Positions 27,938-37,793 of a DNA stretch of 64,000 bases are shown here, one piece after another (position 1 is the stretch's first letter; every line of letters starts with the position of its first letter). This DNA is from an uncultured Microbulbifer sp. (GTDB taxonomy: Bacteria > Pseudomonadota > Gammaproteobacteria > Pseudomonadales > Cellvibrionaceae). Made by a program: the position numbers and the translations under genes. The stretch lies in NCBI RefSeq assembly GCF_947489355.1, contig NZ_CANLDD010000014.1, positions 1-64,000 on the forward strand, written 5' to 3'. Under the pieces are notes generated by a model. The model was not told where the DNA came from, made no database searches, and saw only the letters and a list, made by a program, of their open reading frames with translations.

Positions 27938-29023
27938 ATGAGTGTTTTTTCCCATTCCGCTTACGATAAACACGAACAAGTGGCGTTTTTTCAGGATGCC
28001 AAGAGCGGTCTCAAGGCAATTATCGCGGTCCACAATACGAATTTAGGGCCTTCCCTGGGGGGCTGCCGCATGTGGCCCTATGTCGATGACGGCGAGGCGC
28101 TCAATGACGTGCTGCGCCTCTCGCGCGGAATGACTTATAAGTCTGCCATGGCCGGTCTGAGGCTCGGAGGCGGAAAGTCGGTGATTATCGGTGATCCGCG
28201 TCAGGATAAGACGCCCGAGCTATTGCGGGCCATGGGCGAGTTCATCAACACACTTAGCGGGCGTTACATCACCGCGGAGGATTCCGGCACCAGCGTTGCC
28301 GATATGCAAGTTATCGGCGAGACCACAGAGTATGTGTCCGGTCTGTTCGCGGGCTCCGAATATGGCGGTGACCCGTCGCCCTCCACTGCCTATGGCGTGT
28401 TTGTGGGCCTCAAGGCCGCCGCGCAGCACCGCTGGGGTAAAACCGACCTGAGTGGTCTTAAAGTTTCTATCCAGGGGATGGGCAATGTGGGATTCCGCCT
28501 GGGCAAGCTGCTAAAAGAGGCCGGCGCGGAACTCTTTGTCACGGATATTTTCCAAGACAATATTGATCGTTCGGTCAATGAGCTGGGTGCCATTGCCGTA
28601 ACTGCTGACGAGATCTTCGATCTGGATGTGGATTTGTTCGCGCCCTGTGCCATGGGGGCCATTTTGAATGATGACACCATTGCCCGTTTGAAAGTGGGGG
28701 CTATCGCCGGTGCCGCCAACAACCAACTGGCCGAGGAGTGCCACGCCGCAGTACTGCGCGAGAAAGGCATTCTCTATGCCCCCGACTATGTGATTAACGC
28801 CGGTGGTATTATCGACGTTTATTACCAGCAGCGGGGCGACTATGACGCTGCAGAGGTGCGCGCCCACATTGAAGAAATCGGCAACACCATGCAAGAGGTG
28901 TTTGAGCGGGCGGATAACACCGGTGAAACCACGGCACATGTGGCTGACCGCATCGCCGAGGAGCGCTTTGGCCACCATTCTGTGCCGAGCGCCGAGAACA
29001 AATCCGGTACAGTAGCGGCATAA
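27938..29023 (+). CDS. Leucine dehydrogenase (Glu/Leu/Phe/Val dehydrogenase family)
   Basis: 361 residues, the normal size for NAD-dependent branched-chain amino-acid dehydrogenases. The catalytic lysine segment reads [19 protein letters not shown], and the dinucleotide fold has [16 protein letters not shown]. It deaminates Leu, Val or Ile to the 2-oxoacid reversibly. Glu/Phe dehydrogenases share the fold, but [12 protein letters not shown] with GLRLGGGK is typical of the leucine type. GGAGAGGA precedes the ATG and a strong terminator follows, so it is monocistronic. Confidence 0.9.
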   Translation: MSVFSHSAYDKHEQVAFFQDAKSGLKAIIAVHNTNLGPSLGGCRMWPYVDDGEALNDVLRLSRGMTYKSAMAGLRLGGGKSVIIGDPRQDKTPELLRAMGEFINTLSGRYITAEDSGTSVADMQVIGETTEYVSGLFAGSEYGGDPSPSTAYGVFVGLKAAAQHRWGKTDLSGLKVSIQGMGNVGFRLGKLLKEAGAELFVTDIFQDNIDRSVNELGAIAVTADEIFDLDVDLFAPCAMGAILNDDTIARLKVGAIAGAANNQLAEECHAAVLREKGILYAPDYVINAGGIIDVYYQQRGDYDAAEVRAHIEEIGNTMQEVFERADNTGETTAHVADRIAEERFGHHSVPSAENKSGTVAA

Positions 29024-29092
29024 CAAAGGCACCGGCGGTTTCATACCGTGGGCGGCTGAGGTTCACCGCTTCTCTCTGTGTTGTATATATTT

Positions 29093-29116
29093 GGGCACGT
29101 CTGTGCCCATTTTTTT
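29093..29116 (+). terminator. Rho-independent terminator after leucine dehydrogenase
   Basis: GGGCAC-gtct-GTGCCC stem followed by A and seven T residues; 70 bp past the stop codon. Confidence 0.85.
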
Positions 29117-29221
29117 GTCCAGGCAGGATCGTGGCCGAACTCTGAGTCGGCAGAAGGTTTTGTAGACAATGGCGGGTAAACAATTGCCCTGATTCCGCTG
29201 CTATTGATTAGGAGTGACAAT

Positions 29222-32038
29222 ATGGACCTGCGTCCAGTGTTTATCAGTGTTCTTATCGCCACCATCGGTCTTGCCGGTTGTGGGAAATCCACCAACGATA
29301 GGTCCCACGCGCTATCCGTGGATGAAGCGGCGGCGCCCCCTAGCAAGGCGGCCGCTTTTGGTAAAGCGGCCTATGTCCCGGCGCCGAAATTGGATATTCC
29401 CTACCATAGGGAAGTGCTGTCCAATGGTCTAACGGTGATCGTGCATGAGGACCACAAGGCCCCGGTTGTATCCACCAATATCTGGTACAAGGTGGGCTCC
29501 AAGGATGAGCCGAAGGGGAAAACCGGGTTTGCACATCTGTTTGAGCACCTGATGTTTAACGGCAGCGAAAATCACCCAGGCGAGTACTTTGAGCCCTTCC
29601 AGCGTTCCGGTGCCACGGATATGAATGGCACCACCAACAATGATCGCACCAATTATTTCGCCACGGTTCCCAAAGGTGCTCTGGATATGGCGCTGTGGAT
29701 GGAGTCGGACAGGATGGGCCACTTCAAGGGCGCGATCACCCAGGAAGTGTTGGATGAGCAGCGCGGTGTGGTAAAAAACGAGAAGCGACAAGGTGAAAAT
29801 GCCCCCTACGGTAAAGCCTTCGACATCATCGCCAAGAGTACCTTTCCCGCCTCCCACCCTTACTCCTGGACACCCATCGGCTCTATGGCAGATCTTGACA
29901 ATGCCAGCCTGGAAGACGTGAAAACGTGGTTTGCGGATCACTACCAGCCGGCAAACGCCACCCTGGTGATTGCCGGCGACGTCACTGTTGATGAGGCTAT
30001 GGCCAAGGCGCGCAAGTATTTTGGCGATATACCCAGTACGGGCGCGCAGCCGCGTATCAAACGCTGGGAATTGCCGGCTCAGGTCAAAAAACGCGAAGTG
30101 GTCTACGACCAGGTGCCACAAACCCGTATTTACAAGGTTTGGAATGTACCGGCGGTTGGCAGTGAAGAGGAGCACGCGCTCGAATTGATGACATCATTGT
30201 TGGCAAATCGGAAGAATTCTCTGCTCTATCGCCGCCTGGTACGAGATGAGAAAGTCGCCACCAGCGTGAGCGCCTTCTACTACGGGCGTCAGCTGGCCGG
30301 GCAGCTCTTTATTATTGTGGATGTAAAACCCGGGCAGTCGGTCGATAAAGTCGAAAAACTGTTGAACAAGGAATTGCGTGCATTTGCAAAAAATGGCGTG
30401 AGTACAGAGGACCTGCGCCGGGTTAAGCAGGGGGAGTTTGCCGGCCTTGTAAAGGGTCTGGAAAAAACTGGCGGCTTTGGCGGCAAGAGCGATATCCTGG
30501 CCCGCTCTGAATTTTACTTTGACGATCCCGGTGCCCTGTTAAAGGGAATCGAGGAATACGCCCGGGTTTCCGCGCTCGAGGTACAGGATGTGGCGCAGCA
30601 GTGGTTGAAGGCGGATGCTTACACCCTGATTATCGAGCCCCAAAAACAATATACTGCCGACAGTGAGGGTGCGGATCGCAGCCACTTACCTGAGGTGGAT
30701 AAAACGGTCGAACTGGAATTGCCGCAACAGCAGGCGTTCACCCTCAAAAACGGACTGAAGGTGGTTTTGGCCGAGCGCCATGACACACCGGTAGTGTTGA
30801 TGAACCTGCAGTTTCGCAGTGGCGCGGCGGCGGACAACAGCAAACCCGGCCTGGCCTCTGTCGCTGCACAGATGCTGAGCGAGGGTGCTGGTGACTTGGA
30901 TAGCCTGGCATTCAGTGCGCGGGCGGAAGAGCTGGGCGTGAATATCGGCGGGGGCAGCGGGCTGGATTACAACACCATCAGTATGAGTGCGCTCAAGTCG
31001 CAATTGGCCCCGTCTCTGGAGCTTTTTGCGCAAGTGGTGACCGAGCCGCAGTTCCCGGAATCCGATCTAGAGCGGGTCAAGTCCAATCGCCTGGATAGGA
31101 TCGCTCAGGAAAAGGCCCAGCCGCGGGGGCTTGCCCTGCGGGAGCTGCCGCCACTGTTGTTTGGTGCTGGACACCCCTACAGTTCACCCTTGACCGGTTC
31201 TGGTACCCCAGAAGGAATCAGCTCCATTACCCGTGAAGACCTGGTGCAGTTCCAGAAAACCTGGGTCAGGCCGGACAATGCCACCCTTACTGTTGTTGGC
31301 GATGTGACAGAAAAGGAGCTGGAACCCCTGCTGAATGGTACCCTGGGCGGCTGGAAAGCGCCCGAGGCAGAATTACCAGGTGTTGAGCTTGCAAAGGTGG
31401 CGCGCCCGAACAAAGCGCGGGTGTATCTGCTGGACCGCCCCGGCGCGCAGCAGAGCTACATCATGGCGGGGCTGGTCATGCCCCCCTGGCAACCCCAGGG
31501 CGCTGAGGCTTTCGATGCGATGACCAATACTATCGCGGGTAAGTTTACCTCCCGGGTCAATATGAACCTGCGCGAGGACAAACACTGGTCATACGGTGCC
31601 CGCGCAGTGTCTATGGATACGGAAGGCCAGCGCCCTTATATCCTGTTCGCGCCCGTGCAAACTGACAAAACGGCTCCCGCGATCAAGGAGCTTGTGAAAG
31701 AGTACCGGGACTACCTGGATAAACGCCCGATCACAGAGAAGGAGTTGGAAGACTATCGTAACGATGAGGTGCTCAAGCAGAGCGCACGCTTCCAGACCAA
31801 GGGGCAGTTGCTTTCCAGTATTAACTGGCAGCTAGAAAAAGGCCTGCCGGAAGACTATATTGCCGAGTATCCCCAGCGAGTTGCCGCCCTCAATCAGGAG
31901 CAGGTGGTGGCTGCCGCGAGGGAATTCCTCGCTCCAGAGCAGTTTACCTGGGTAATTGTGGGAGACCTCGACAAGATTCAAGGGGAAGTGGAAGCCCTGG
32001 ACATCGGGCCTGTAGAGGTACTGCCCGCCAGGGATTGA
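29222..32038 (+). CDS. M16-family zinc metallopeptidase, lipoprotein
   Basis: 938 residues from ATG 29222, supported by AGGAG at 29210-29214 and a lipoprotein signal with lipobox IGLAGC (Cys20). The inverted zinc motif HLFEH is at 105-109, with the downstream Glu expected in the EQRGVVKNEKRQ segment. A second, inactive M16 half begins near residue 500 (FTLKNGLKVVLAE) and lacks HxxEH. This tandem arrangement is that of periplasmic M16 peptidases of gammaproteobacteria, which degrade short unfolded peptides. The gene lies between a terminator and a convergent stem-loop and is monocistronic. Confidence 0.92.
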   Translation: MDLRPVFISVLIATIGLAGCGKSTNDRSHALSVDEAAAPPSKAAAFGKAAYVPAPKLDIPYHREVLSNGLTVIVHEDHKAPVVSTNIWYKVGSKDEPKGKTGFAHLFEHLMFNGSENHPGEYFEPFQRSGATDMNGTTNNDRTNYFATVPKGALDMALWMESDRMGHFKGAITQEVLDEQRGVVKNEKRQGENAPYGKAFDIIAKSTFPASHPYSWTPIGSMADLDNASLEDVKTWFADHYQPANATLVIAGDVTVDEAMAKARKYFGDIPSTGAQPRIKRWELPAQVKKREVVYDQVPQTRIYKVWNVPAVGSEEEHALELMTSLLANRKNSLLYRRLVRDEKVATSVSAFYYGRQLAGQLFIIVDVKPGQSVDKVEKLLNKELRAFAKNGVSTEDLRRVKQGEFAGLVKGLEKTGGFGGKSDILARSEFYFDDPGALLKGIEEYARVSALEVQDVAQQWLKADAYTLIIEPQKQYTADSEGADRSHLPEVDKTVELELPQQQAFTLKNGLKVVLAERHDTPVVLMNLQFRSGAAADNSKPGLASVAAQMLSEGAGDLDSLAFSARAEELGVNIGGGSGLDYNTISMSALKSQLAPSLELFAQVVTEPQFPESDLERVKSNRLDRIAQEKAQPRGLALRELPPLLFGAGHPYSSPLTGSGTPEGISSITREDLVQFQKTWVRPDNATLTVVGDVTEKELEPLLNGTLGGWKAPEAELPGVELAKVARPNKARVYLLDRPGAQQSYIMAGLVMPPWQPQGAEAFDAMTNTIAGKFTSRVNMNLREDKHWSYGARAVSMDTEGQRPYILFAPVQTDKTAPAIKELVKEYRDYLDKRPITEKELEDYRNDEVLKQSARFQTKGQLLSSINWQLEKGLPEDYIAEYPQRVAALNQEQVVAAAREFLAPEQFTWVIVGDLDKIQGEVEALDIGPVEVLPARD

Positions 32039-32049
32039 CACCCCGGAAG

Positions 32050-32086
32050 GGTCATCGCCCCTTCAGAATAGGTGGGGGCGATGACC
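32050..32086. terminator. Bidirectional stem-loop between convergent genes
   Basis: GGTCATCGCCCC and GGGGCGATGACC form a perfect 12-bp stem with a 13-nt loop between the M16 peptidase and the glutathione S-transferase, which converge here. Confidence 0.65.
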
Positions 32087-32153
32087 AATTTGAATAGTTT
32101 TACACCCCCCCCCGCTTTTATTCCGCCATTTAGGTGTTAGTGCAAATCGACCC

Positions 32154-32765
32154 TCAGGCGTTGAAACTGGGGCGTTGTTTGAGCTGCTCGCGCCAGCGGA
32201 TCAGATGAGGGTGCTTTTCGGCATCAGGGCGCAGGTTTTGCACCTTGCCGAAATCCAGACCACAAACCATACCGATGTCTGCTACAGAAAAATAATCACC
32301 CACCAGATACTCGTGGTCGGAAAGGTGGTCGTTCAAGACACCCATAAACTGCATTGCGTGCTTACCGGCATCCTCGCCGAACGCCGGGTAGACGTTCATA
32401 CGGTCTTTAAAGAAACCCGAGACATGCTGGAAGCACATCCCGACGGTCAGCATCAGATTGAAGTCGGCGCGACGGCCCCACATCTCGACCAGGGCTTTTT
32501 CCCTTGCATCCCGCCCAAACAAAGGGGGCTCCGGATGCAGCTCTTCAAAATAGCGTTGAATCGCCACTGACTCCGTGATGTGCGTGCCATCGTCCAGCGC
32601 CAATACCGGCACCTTCGTATTGGCATTCATGCTGCGAAATTCCGGGGTGAGGTTTTCCCCCTTGGCAATATCCACCTGAGCGAAGGGTATATCGAGGTCT
32701 TTTTCCGCCAGATACATGCGCACTCGACGGCAATTGGGTGCAACAGCATATTCGTAGATTTTCAT
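32154..32765 (-). CDS. Glutathione S-transferase family protein
   Basis: About 203 residues from MKIYEYAVAPNCRRVR; the in-frame extension to 32873 has no family character and overlaps the divergent gene. The thioredoxin-like domain has NTKVPVLALDDGTHITESVAIQRYFEE, containing the cis-Pro and the Glu-Ser glutathione contact. The helical C-terminal domain (SDHEYLVGDYFSVADIGMVCGLDF) carries the N-capping motif SVADI. It is cytosolic and probably conjugates or reduces small electrophiles. The start is 92 bp from the divergent amidohydrolase. Confidence 0.9.
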   Translation of the reverse strand: MKIYEYAVAPNCRRVRMYLAEKDLDIPFAQVDIAKGENLTPEFRSMNANTKVPVLALDDGTHITESVAIQRYFEELHPEPPLFGRDAREKALVEMWGRRADFNLMLTVGMCFQHVSGFFKDRMNVYPAFGEDAGKHAMQFMGVLNDHLSDHEYLVGDYFSVADIGMVCGLDFGKVQNLRPDAEKHPHLIRWREQLKQRPSFNA

Positions 32766-32856
32766 TGGGGCTTCCTCTCGACTCACAGATTGCGGTAAAT
32801 TGTGCGCGTTCCAATAAGAACGATACGAATCTAAGTGAGACTTGCTGGGGACGACA

Positions 32857-34233
32857 ATGACAACAAATACCAAGTGGGGCTACCTCGCCAACCGCGCTGC
32901 CGTCGCGATAGTGTTTATCTGCATGGGATTGCCGAGCCTGCAGACTGAGGCGCAGATCCAAGCGCAGGGTACAGCCATTTACGCGGGGAAACTGTTTGAC
33001 AGCAGTAGCGGAAAATTGTTGGAAAACCGCACTGTGCATATAGTGGATGGCCGGGTCGAGTCTGTGCAAAAAGGGTTTGCCAAGCGGGACCGGGAGGCTC
33101 TGGTGGACCTGCGCGATTTTACCGTATTGCCCGGGCTGATGGATATGCACAGTCACCTCACCTATGAATTTGGTCCGCAAGCCTATATGGAGTCCTATAC
33201 CTGGAATCCGGCGGATTTCACTTTGCGCGGGGTGGATGCCGCCAAGCGCACGCTGCTTGCGGGCTTTACTACTGTGCGTAATCTCGGTGACCAGGATAAT
33301 GTCACCGTGAGTCTGCGCAAAGCCATAGAGGCGGGCATCATTGAGGGGCCGCGGATTTATACCGCGGGCAAATCCATTGCGACCACCGGTGGCCATGCCG
33401 ACCCCACCAATGGTCGCCGCTGGGATCTGATGGGTAATCCCGGCCCGGCAGAGGGTGTGATCAACGGACCGGCCAGCGCGCGACAGGCCGTTCGCCAGCG
33501 CTACAAGGAGGGGGCCGACCTGATTAAGATTACCGCTACCGGTGGTGTGTTGAGCGTGGCCAAAAGTGGACAGAATCCTCAGTTCATGGCGGATGAGCTG
33601 GAGGCAATTGTGGCCACCGCGCGGGATTACGGCTTTACTGTGGCGGTCCATGCCCATGGCAAAGAGGGGATGATGCGCGCGATTCGCGCCGGTGTGGACT
33701 CCATCGAACACGGCACCTATATGGATGAGGAAGTGATTAATCTGATGCGTCGCAACAATACTTGGTTTGTGCCGACACTGATGGCCGGGGAGTGGGTGAC
33801 GGAAAAATCCGCCATTGAGGGATTTTTGCCGGACATTGTGCGCCCAAAAGCGGCCACCATCGGCCCTTTGATGCTGGAGACATTCTCCAGGGCATACAGG
33901 CGTGGTGTTAAAATTGCTTTTGGGACCGACACCGGGGTGACCCGCCACGGGGACAATGCGCAGGAATTTGTCCTGATGGTACAAGGGGGTATGACCCCTG
34001 CCGATGCGATTCGCTCAGCCACCTGGAATGCCGCGCAGCTACTGCAAGTCCAGGATGAACTGGGGAGTATCAGCGAGGGCAAGATGGCAGATATTATTGC
34101 AGTGGCGGGAAACCCGCTTGAGGATATTTCCGAATTGCAGCGGGTGCAGTTTGTGATGAAAGACGGCAGGATTTATAAAGAACCCAGCCAACCCGCCGCC
34201 GATATCTTTGTAGAGCCGGGAGCGCGCGGTTGA
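32857..34233 (+). CDS. Exported metal-dependent amidohydrolase
   Basis: About 458 residues from ATG 32857; an ATG five codons earlier is in frame. The N-terminal segment NRAAVAIVFICMGLPSLQTEAQ is a signal peptide, so the enzyme is periplasmic. Metal-site motifs follow in order: GLMDMHSHLTYE, the carboxylated-Lys region DLIKITATGG, VAVHAHGKEG, SIEHGTYMD and AFGTDTGV with the catalytic Asp. This is the imidazolonepropionase/Xaa-Pro-dipeptidase-like branch of amidohydrolases, many of which hydrolyse peptides or cyclic amides. The substrate is unknown. Confidence 0.85.
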   Translation: MTTNTKWGYLANRAAVAIVFICMGLPSLQTEAQIQAQGTAIYAGKLFDSSSGKLLENRTVHIVDGRVESVQKGFAKRDREALVDLRDFTVLPGLMDMHSHLTYEFGPQAYMESYTWNPADFTLRGVDAAKRTLLAGFTTVRNLGDQDNVTVSLRKAIEAGIIEGPRIYTAGKSIATTGGHADPTNGRRWDLMGNPGPAEGVINGPASARQAVRQRYKEGADLIKITATGGVLSVAKSGQNPQFMADELEAIVATARDYGFTVAVHAHGKEGMMRAIRAGVDSIEHGTYMDEEVINLMRRNNTWFVPTLMAGEWVTEKSAIEGFLPDIVRPKAATIGPLMLETFSRAYRRGVKIAFGTDTGVTRHGDNAQEFVLMVQGGMTPADAIRSATWNAAQLLQVQDELGSISEGKMADIIAVAGNPLEDISELQRVQFVMKDGRIYKEPSQPAADIFVEPGARG

Positions 34234-34337
34234 TGAGTCCGCAATGAAACCGAACTTATCCCCATTGCGCGCGGGGCATTGTTAATTGGAAGGTGAATCC
34301 TCGGGCACTGCGGGAGAGGATGCAGGGCCCAAAAAGA

Positions 34338-35054
34338 TCAGTCCTGTAACTCAAATACCAAGTTCAGGTTCACTGTTACCTTTATTTCCCCAGGGGCAAC
34401 AGGAGTGGTCGCCTGGTCACTTTCGGCGGTCATCTGGTTGCGGCGAAGCATGACCGGGTGGGGCAGATCGCCGGTTCCATTTTCAGAAATACTCACGATT
34501 CGGCGCACCTTCATGCCGAGAGCTTTTGCATAGATGGCCGCTCGTTCCTGGGCATCCAAAAGGGCTTTTTCACGGGCCTCCGCCTGAACCGGTGCCGGCT
34601 CGCCGATCTCGAAGCTGGGGCCGTTCACCTGGTTGGCACCGGCGCTCGCCAGGTCGTCCAGCAGATTACCCAACTCGTCCAGCTTGCGCACCTTGATGCT
34701 GACCGTGTTACGCGCAGTATAACCGGCGAGTTGTGGCTTTCGATTCTGTTGATACTGGTAGCGGGGCCATAGGCTGATGCCGCTGGTTTGGATGTCTTTT
34801 TTGGCGATACCGGCTTTTGTGATGGCCGCCATCAAGGATTCCATTTGCTCGGCGTTATCGCCCATGGCTTTTTTACTGTCCGCAGCCTCAGTGACCACAC
34901 CCACGGAGATGCTTGCGATATCGGGCGCCTGGCTGACTTCACCACGCGCGGCGATAGTGACCAGAGTACCCCGCTCGGCAGGTGCGCTACCGCTGCCGCA
35001 AGCGGTGACAAGCAGGGCAAGTAGTGTGACTGTGGAGATTTGTATTAACTTCAT
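34338..35054 (-). CDS. SIMPL-domain (DUF541) lipoprotein
   Basis: 238 residues: lipoprotein signal MKLIQISTVTLLALLVTAC (Cys19), then one SIMPL domain. Recognisable elements are VTIAARGEVSQAPDIASISVGV at the start, IQTSGISLWPRYQYQ, YTARNTVSIKVRKLDELGNLLDDLASAGANQVNG, and ARKALxxAxxRAxxYA-like helices. The biochemical role of the family is not settled; oxidative-stress phenotypes are reported for relatives. It faces the periplasm as a lipid-anchored protein and is monocistronic. Confidence 0.88.
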   Translation of the reverse strand: MKLIQISTVTLLALLVTACGSGSAPAERGTLVTIAARGEVSQAPDIASISVGVVTEAADSKKAMGDNAEQMESLMAAITKAGIAKKDIQTSGISLWPRYQYQQNRKPQLAGYTARNTVSIKVRKLDELGNLLDDLASAGANQVNGPSFEIGEPAPVQAEAREKALLDAQERAAIYAKALGMKVRRIVSISENGTGDLPHPVMLRRNQMTAESDQATTPVAPGEIKVTVNLNLVFELQD

Positions 35055-35214
35055 GATTTTTCCTTATCAATCGCAATGGGTTGTGAGAAACCCTGGAGTA
35101 TTGGCGGGGGAGAATACAACCGCTATTTTCAAGAATAATATGTGAATTTATAGAGGTGCCCTCTAGGTTGTTTGCTCATTGGCTGATTCTCTCAAGAATG
35201 TTAGCCTCCGAGGA

Positions 35215-35660
35215 ACCCAGGGTGATTCATACGGCCGATCTGAAAGGGATCTACACAGCAGCCACGGAAGCCGCCGCACACGCAGAGCTAGAGCGCTTCG
35301 GAGAGCGATGGGATGAGGCCTACCCGCAAATCAGTAAGTCTTGGGCGACGTACTGGCCGAACCTGATCACCTTGTTTGAGTATCCGCCGGAGATCCGAAA
35401 AGTGATCTATACGACCAATGCCGTTGAGTCACTGAATAGCGTTATACGGAAAGCAACCAGGCAACGCAAGGTGTTCCCCTCGGACGACTCTGCGATGAAA
35501 GTGGTGTACTTGGCGATGCTAGCCGCCGCGAAAAAATGGACGGTCCCGATCCACAACTGGAAGCCAGCACCGAACCGCTTTATGATCGAATTCGGTGACC
35601 GCCTCACCGATTATCAATAAGCAACTGGCAGGGACGGTTACACAGAATTATTTACACACT
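35215..35660 (+). pseudogene. IS256-family transposase, C-terminal remnant and right IS end
   Basis: The plus strand encodes about 127 residues of the C-terminal third of an IS256/mutator-type transposase: ADLKGIYTAATEAAAHAEL, then WPNLITLFEYPPEIRKVIYTTNAVESLN with the final catalytic Glu, then FGDRLTDYQ at a natural stop (35620). The first two catalytic Asp residues are missing; upstream sequence is unrelated. Right-end-like sequence (ACACAGAATTATTTACACAC) follows to about 35660, where similarity to a DUF5615 gene begins. It is a deletion remnant and cannot transpose on its own. Confidence 0.85.
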
Positions 35661-35665
35661 CGGAG

Positions 35666-35806
35666 TGTGCTCAAGAGCACAACTTACCACTGCTCACTAA
35701 AGACAAAGATTTTGTCGATTACTGGCACCGCTTCGGGCCACCGCCCAAGGTGATTCGTCTGGATATTGGCAACAATGTGCGAGTACGTTCCATTGAGACT
35801 TTGATG
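35666..35806 (+). pseudogene. DUF5615 PIN-like toxin, C-terminal fragment
   Basis: 47 codons reading EHNLPLLTKDKDFVDYWHRF, then GPPPKVIRLDIGN. TKDKDFV followed by GPPPKVIxLxxGN is the signature C-terminal half of DUF5615 (Mut7-C/VapC-like) predicted ribonuclease toxins. The N-terminal half and the usual DUF433 antitoxin are gone, cut off by the IS256 end at about 35660. On the right it abuts the integrase tip. It is non-functional. Confidence 0.7.
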
Positions 35807-35811
35807 AAAAC

Positions 35812-35883
35812 CAATAAGTCCCCGTCGTCATACTTCTCCGGCGCCTTAATCCTTTCAATTTCTTTCGCGGTTAGCTTTCCCAT
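35812..35883 (-). pseudogene. DUF4102 tyrosine integrase, N-terminal tip
   Basis: From ATG 35883 the minus strand reads MGKLTAKEIERIKAPEKY followed by DDGDLL, the opening of the DUF4102 arm-type DNA-binding domain of island integrases. After 24 residues it runs into the antisense of the toxin fragment, so the rest is lost. GAGGAG lies just upstream, and the G-rich leader before it is usual for such integrases next to their attachment site. Confidence 0.65.
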
Positions 35884-36082
35884 GCTCCTCCTATAGCTTT
35901 CCATTCCCCCCACTTGGCCCCCCACGTTATCGCGGATTCCCAAGGTAGACTTTGGATGATTTTGGAAGGAATATAACGCGCAGGCCCTGTTATTCCTAGA
36001 GCTGGGTGGAATCTATAGGGTTACATTGGAAGCCCTGTAGGCGGAAAATCATCCACCGCAAAGCGCTATAGACGTGACAACC

Positions 36083-37255
36083 TCAGCCACTGAAAACCTG
36101 TCGATACGTCTCATTCTCATCGTGATAGATGGCAAAGCCCAGCCGCAGCAGTTGTTGGCGCCGATCGCACAGCACGTTGCGGGCTCTAAGTGCTTTGTGC
36201 AGTCGCTCCGCATTCTCCACACTGTGGCAGTCAAAGGTGAAGAAGTGTCCATGGCCCTGCTCAAGATCATGAAAAATCAGGTTCCCCCGGTTGAGCAGGG
36301 GATGGTTAGCGTTGTCCATGCTGTGAAGAAAGCGCCGCTGTGCAGCCAGGACATAACGGTGGATTTTCCCGACTGTAATGCCCTCGCGCCGGAACAAGTC
36401 GAAAATGGCCAGCCCTTTGTACAGGCAGGAGTAATCCATGGTCGCCCCGGCAAAACGCAGCCAGTTATTTCCATAGTTGACGCCTTCCGAGCGGTTTTGC
36501 AATTCTGCCATGTCCGCAAACCAGCCGGTGTTGACCGGACGTAGGGTGCAGGGAGCGGGAATAGTCATAAAGCAAAGGCCTTCACCGGCGCCGAGATATT
36601 TGTAGGAGCCGGCGATAAAGAACACCTTGTTGGCGACTCCGTGCAAGTTGACCGGGCGCGCGAAGAAGGCGTGGTAGCCGTCGATAACGAACTGGGTACC
36701 AGCGGGCCTGCCCTCGGCGATGCGCAATAAGTCCGGGAACACCACACCCGAATCGAAAAAGACCAGACTCGCATAGGCAAGCTGGTAGTCTGCTGTCTGT
36801 AACGCCCGCTCGAAGCGCTCGGCCAGTGTGGCGTAGGGGGCTTTTGGAATCCTGGTAACTTCTATGTTGGGCAGCTCTTCCAGTCGCTCCAATTGGCGCG
36901 TGAAACTGTAGAATTCGCCATCAGTGGTCAGTATACGCAAGGGCTGGTTTTGATCGAAGGCGCTGATCAAGCGGTAGACCAACTCGTGGGTATTGGGGGC
37001 AATGGCAATTTGATCGGCATCGGGCAACTGTAGGGTGCGCGCAACAGCGTTTTGCCAGGCGGGTATTTTTTTTCCGAAGATGGTGTCCCACTTGTCATCG
37101 GCCAAGCGTGCCGCGTCGTGCCAGTATTCCTGTGCCGCATCGAGGGTGACATCCGGCCAGTAATGGTGGGAATGGCAGGCCATGTGCAGTATCGGCGGCG
37201 CGCAGATGTCGGATGGCTGTGAAAACTTGCGATAGAATTTTTTATACATTTGCAT
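36083..37255 (-). CDS. Kynureninase-like PLP enzyme (aminotransferase class V fold)
   Basis: 390 residues of fold-type I. The PLP-binding segments are FVIDGYHAF (Asp192, which pairs with the pyridine nitrogen) and FIAGSYKYLGAGEG (Lys219, the Schiff-base lysine). IAPNTHELVYRL near residue 90 is the phosphate-binding loop. The layout is that of kynureninases and class V aminotransferases, but no other tryptophan-catabolism gene lies nearby, so the substrate is open. Cytosolic; divergent from the glyoxalase gene with a 70-bp gap. Confidence 0.8.
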   Translation of the reverse strand: MQMYKKFYRKFSQPSDICAPPILHMACHSHHYWPDVTLDAAQEYWHDAARLADDKWDTIFGKKIPAWQNAVARTLQLPDADQIAIAPNTHELVYRLISAFDQNQPLRILTTDGEFYSFTRQLERLEELPNIEVTRIPKAPYATLAERFERALQTADYQLAYASLVFFDSGVVFPDLLRIAEGRPAGTQFVIDGYHAFFARPVNLHGVANKVFFIAGSYKYLGAGEGLCFMTIPAPCTLRPVNTGWFADMAELQNRSEGVNYGNNWLRFAGATMDYSCLYKGLAIFDLFRREGITVGKIHRYVLAAQRRFLHSMDNANHPLLNRGNLIFHDLEQGHGHFFTFDCHSVENAERLHKALRARNVLCDRRQQLLRLGFAIYHDENETYRQVFSG

Positions 37256-37324
37256 TTGACGGTGTGAAGTTGAATCATCCCTTATATCGCAATTGTATAT
37301 CCGGGCAAAACGAAGGAGTAGAGG

Positions 37325-37765
37325 GTGAACTACCTACATACAATGGTGCGCGTGTCAGATCTGGATGCGTCTTTGAAATTTTACTGTGAAATACTGGGTC
37401 TGCAGGTGGTGAGCCGCACGGATTATGACAAGGGCCGTTTTACGCTGGTGTTTTTGGCCGCGCCGGGGGATATGGAAGCCGCCTGCGAGAAAAGGGCGCC
37501 GGTACTTGAGCTGACTTACAACTGGGACCCCGAATCTTACCCCGGGGGGCGCAATTTTGGCCACCTGGCTTACGGTGTGGATGATATCTACGGGGTGTGT
37601 CAGCGTCTGATGGAAGCGGGTGTGACCATTAATCGACCACCCCGCGATGGGTATATGGCATTTATCCGCTCACCGGACGGTATCTCTATCGAACTCCTGC
37701 AAAACGGCGAACCACTCACACCCCAGGAGCCCTGGCAGTCGATGGAAAATACCGGCGAGTGGTAG
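37325..37765 (+). CDS. gloA: Lactoylglutathione lyase (glyoxalase I)
   Basis: 146 residues, close to E. coli GloA (135). Metal ligands are all in place: His5 in NYLHTMVRV, Glu62 in VLELTYN, His80 in FGHLAYGVDD and Glu123 in GISIELLQ. This short form without the extra loops is the nickel-type enzyme. It isomerises the methylglyoxal-glutathione hemithioacetal to S-lactoylglutathione in the cytosol. Start GTG or ATG: the frame opens MNYLHTMVRV, matching the family. The patatin-like gene follows after 28 bp. Confidence 0.93.
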   Translation: MNYLHTMVRVSDLDASLKFYCEILGLQVVSRTDYDKGRFTLVFLAAPGDMEAACEKRAPVLELTYNWDPESYPGGRNFGHLAYGVDDIYGVCQRLMEAGVTINRPPRDGYMAFIRSPDGISIELLQNGEPLTPQEPWQSMENTGEW

Positions 37766-37793
37766 CCTGGAGTGAAGTCTTTTTGAGCAGCAG

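Noticed and set aside
32545..33984. 479-codon minus-strand frame opposite the amidohydrolase
   Set aside because: It is antisense to a clear amidohydrolase with all metal motifs; the long frame is a by-product of high-GC codon usage.
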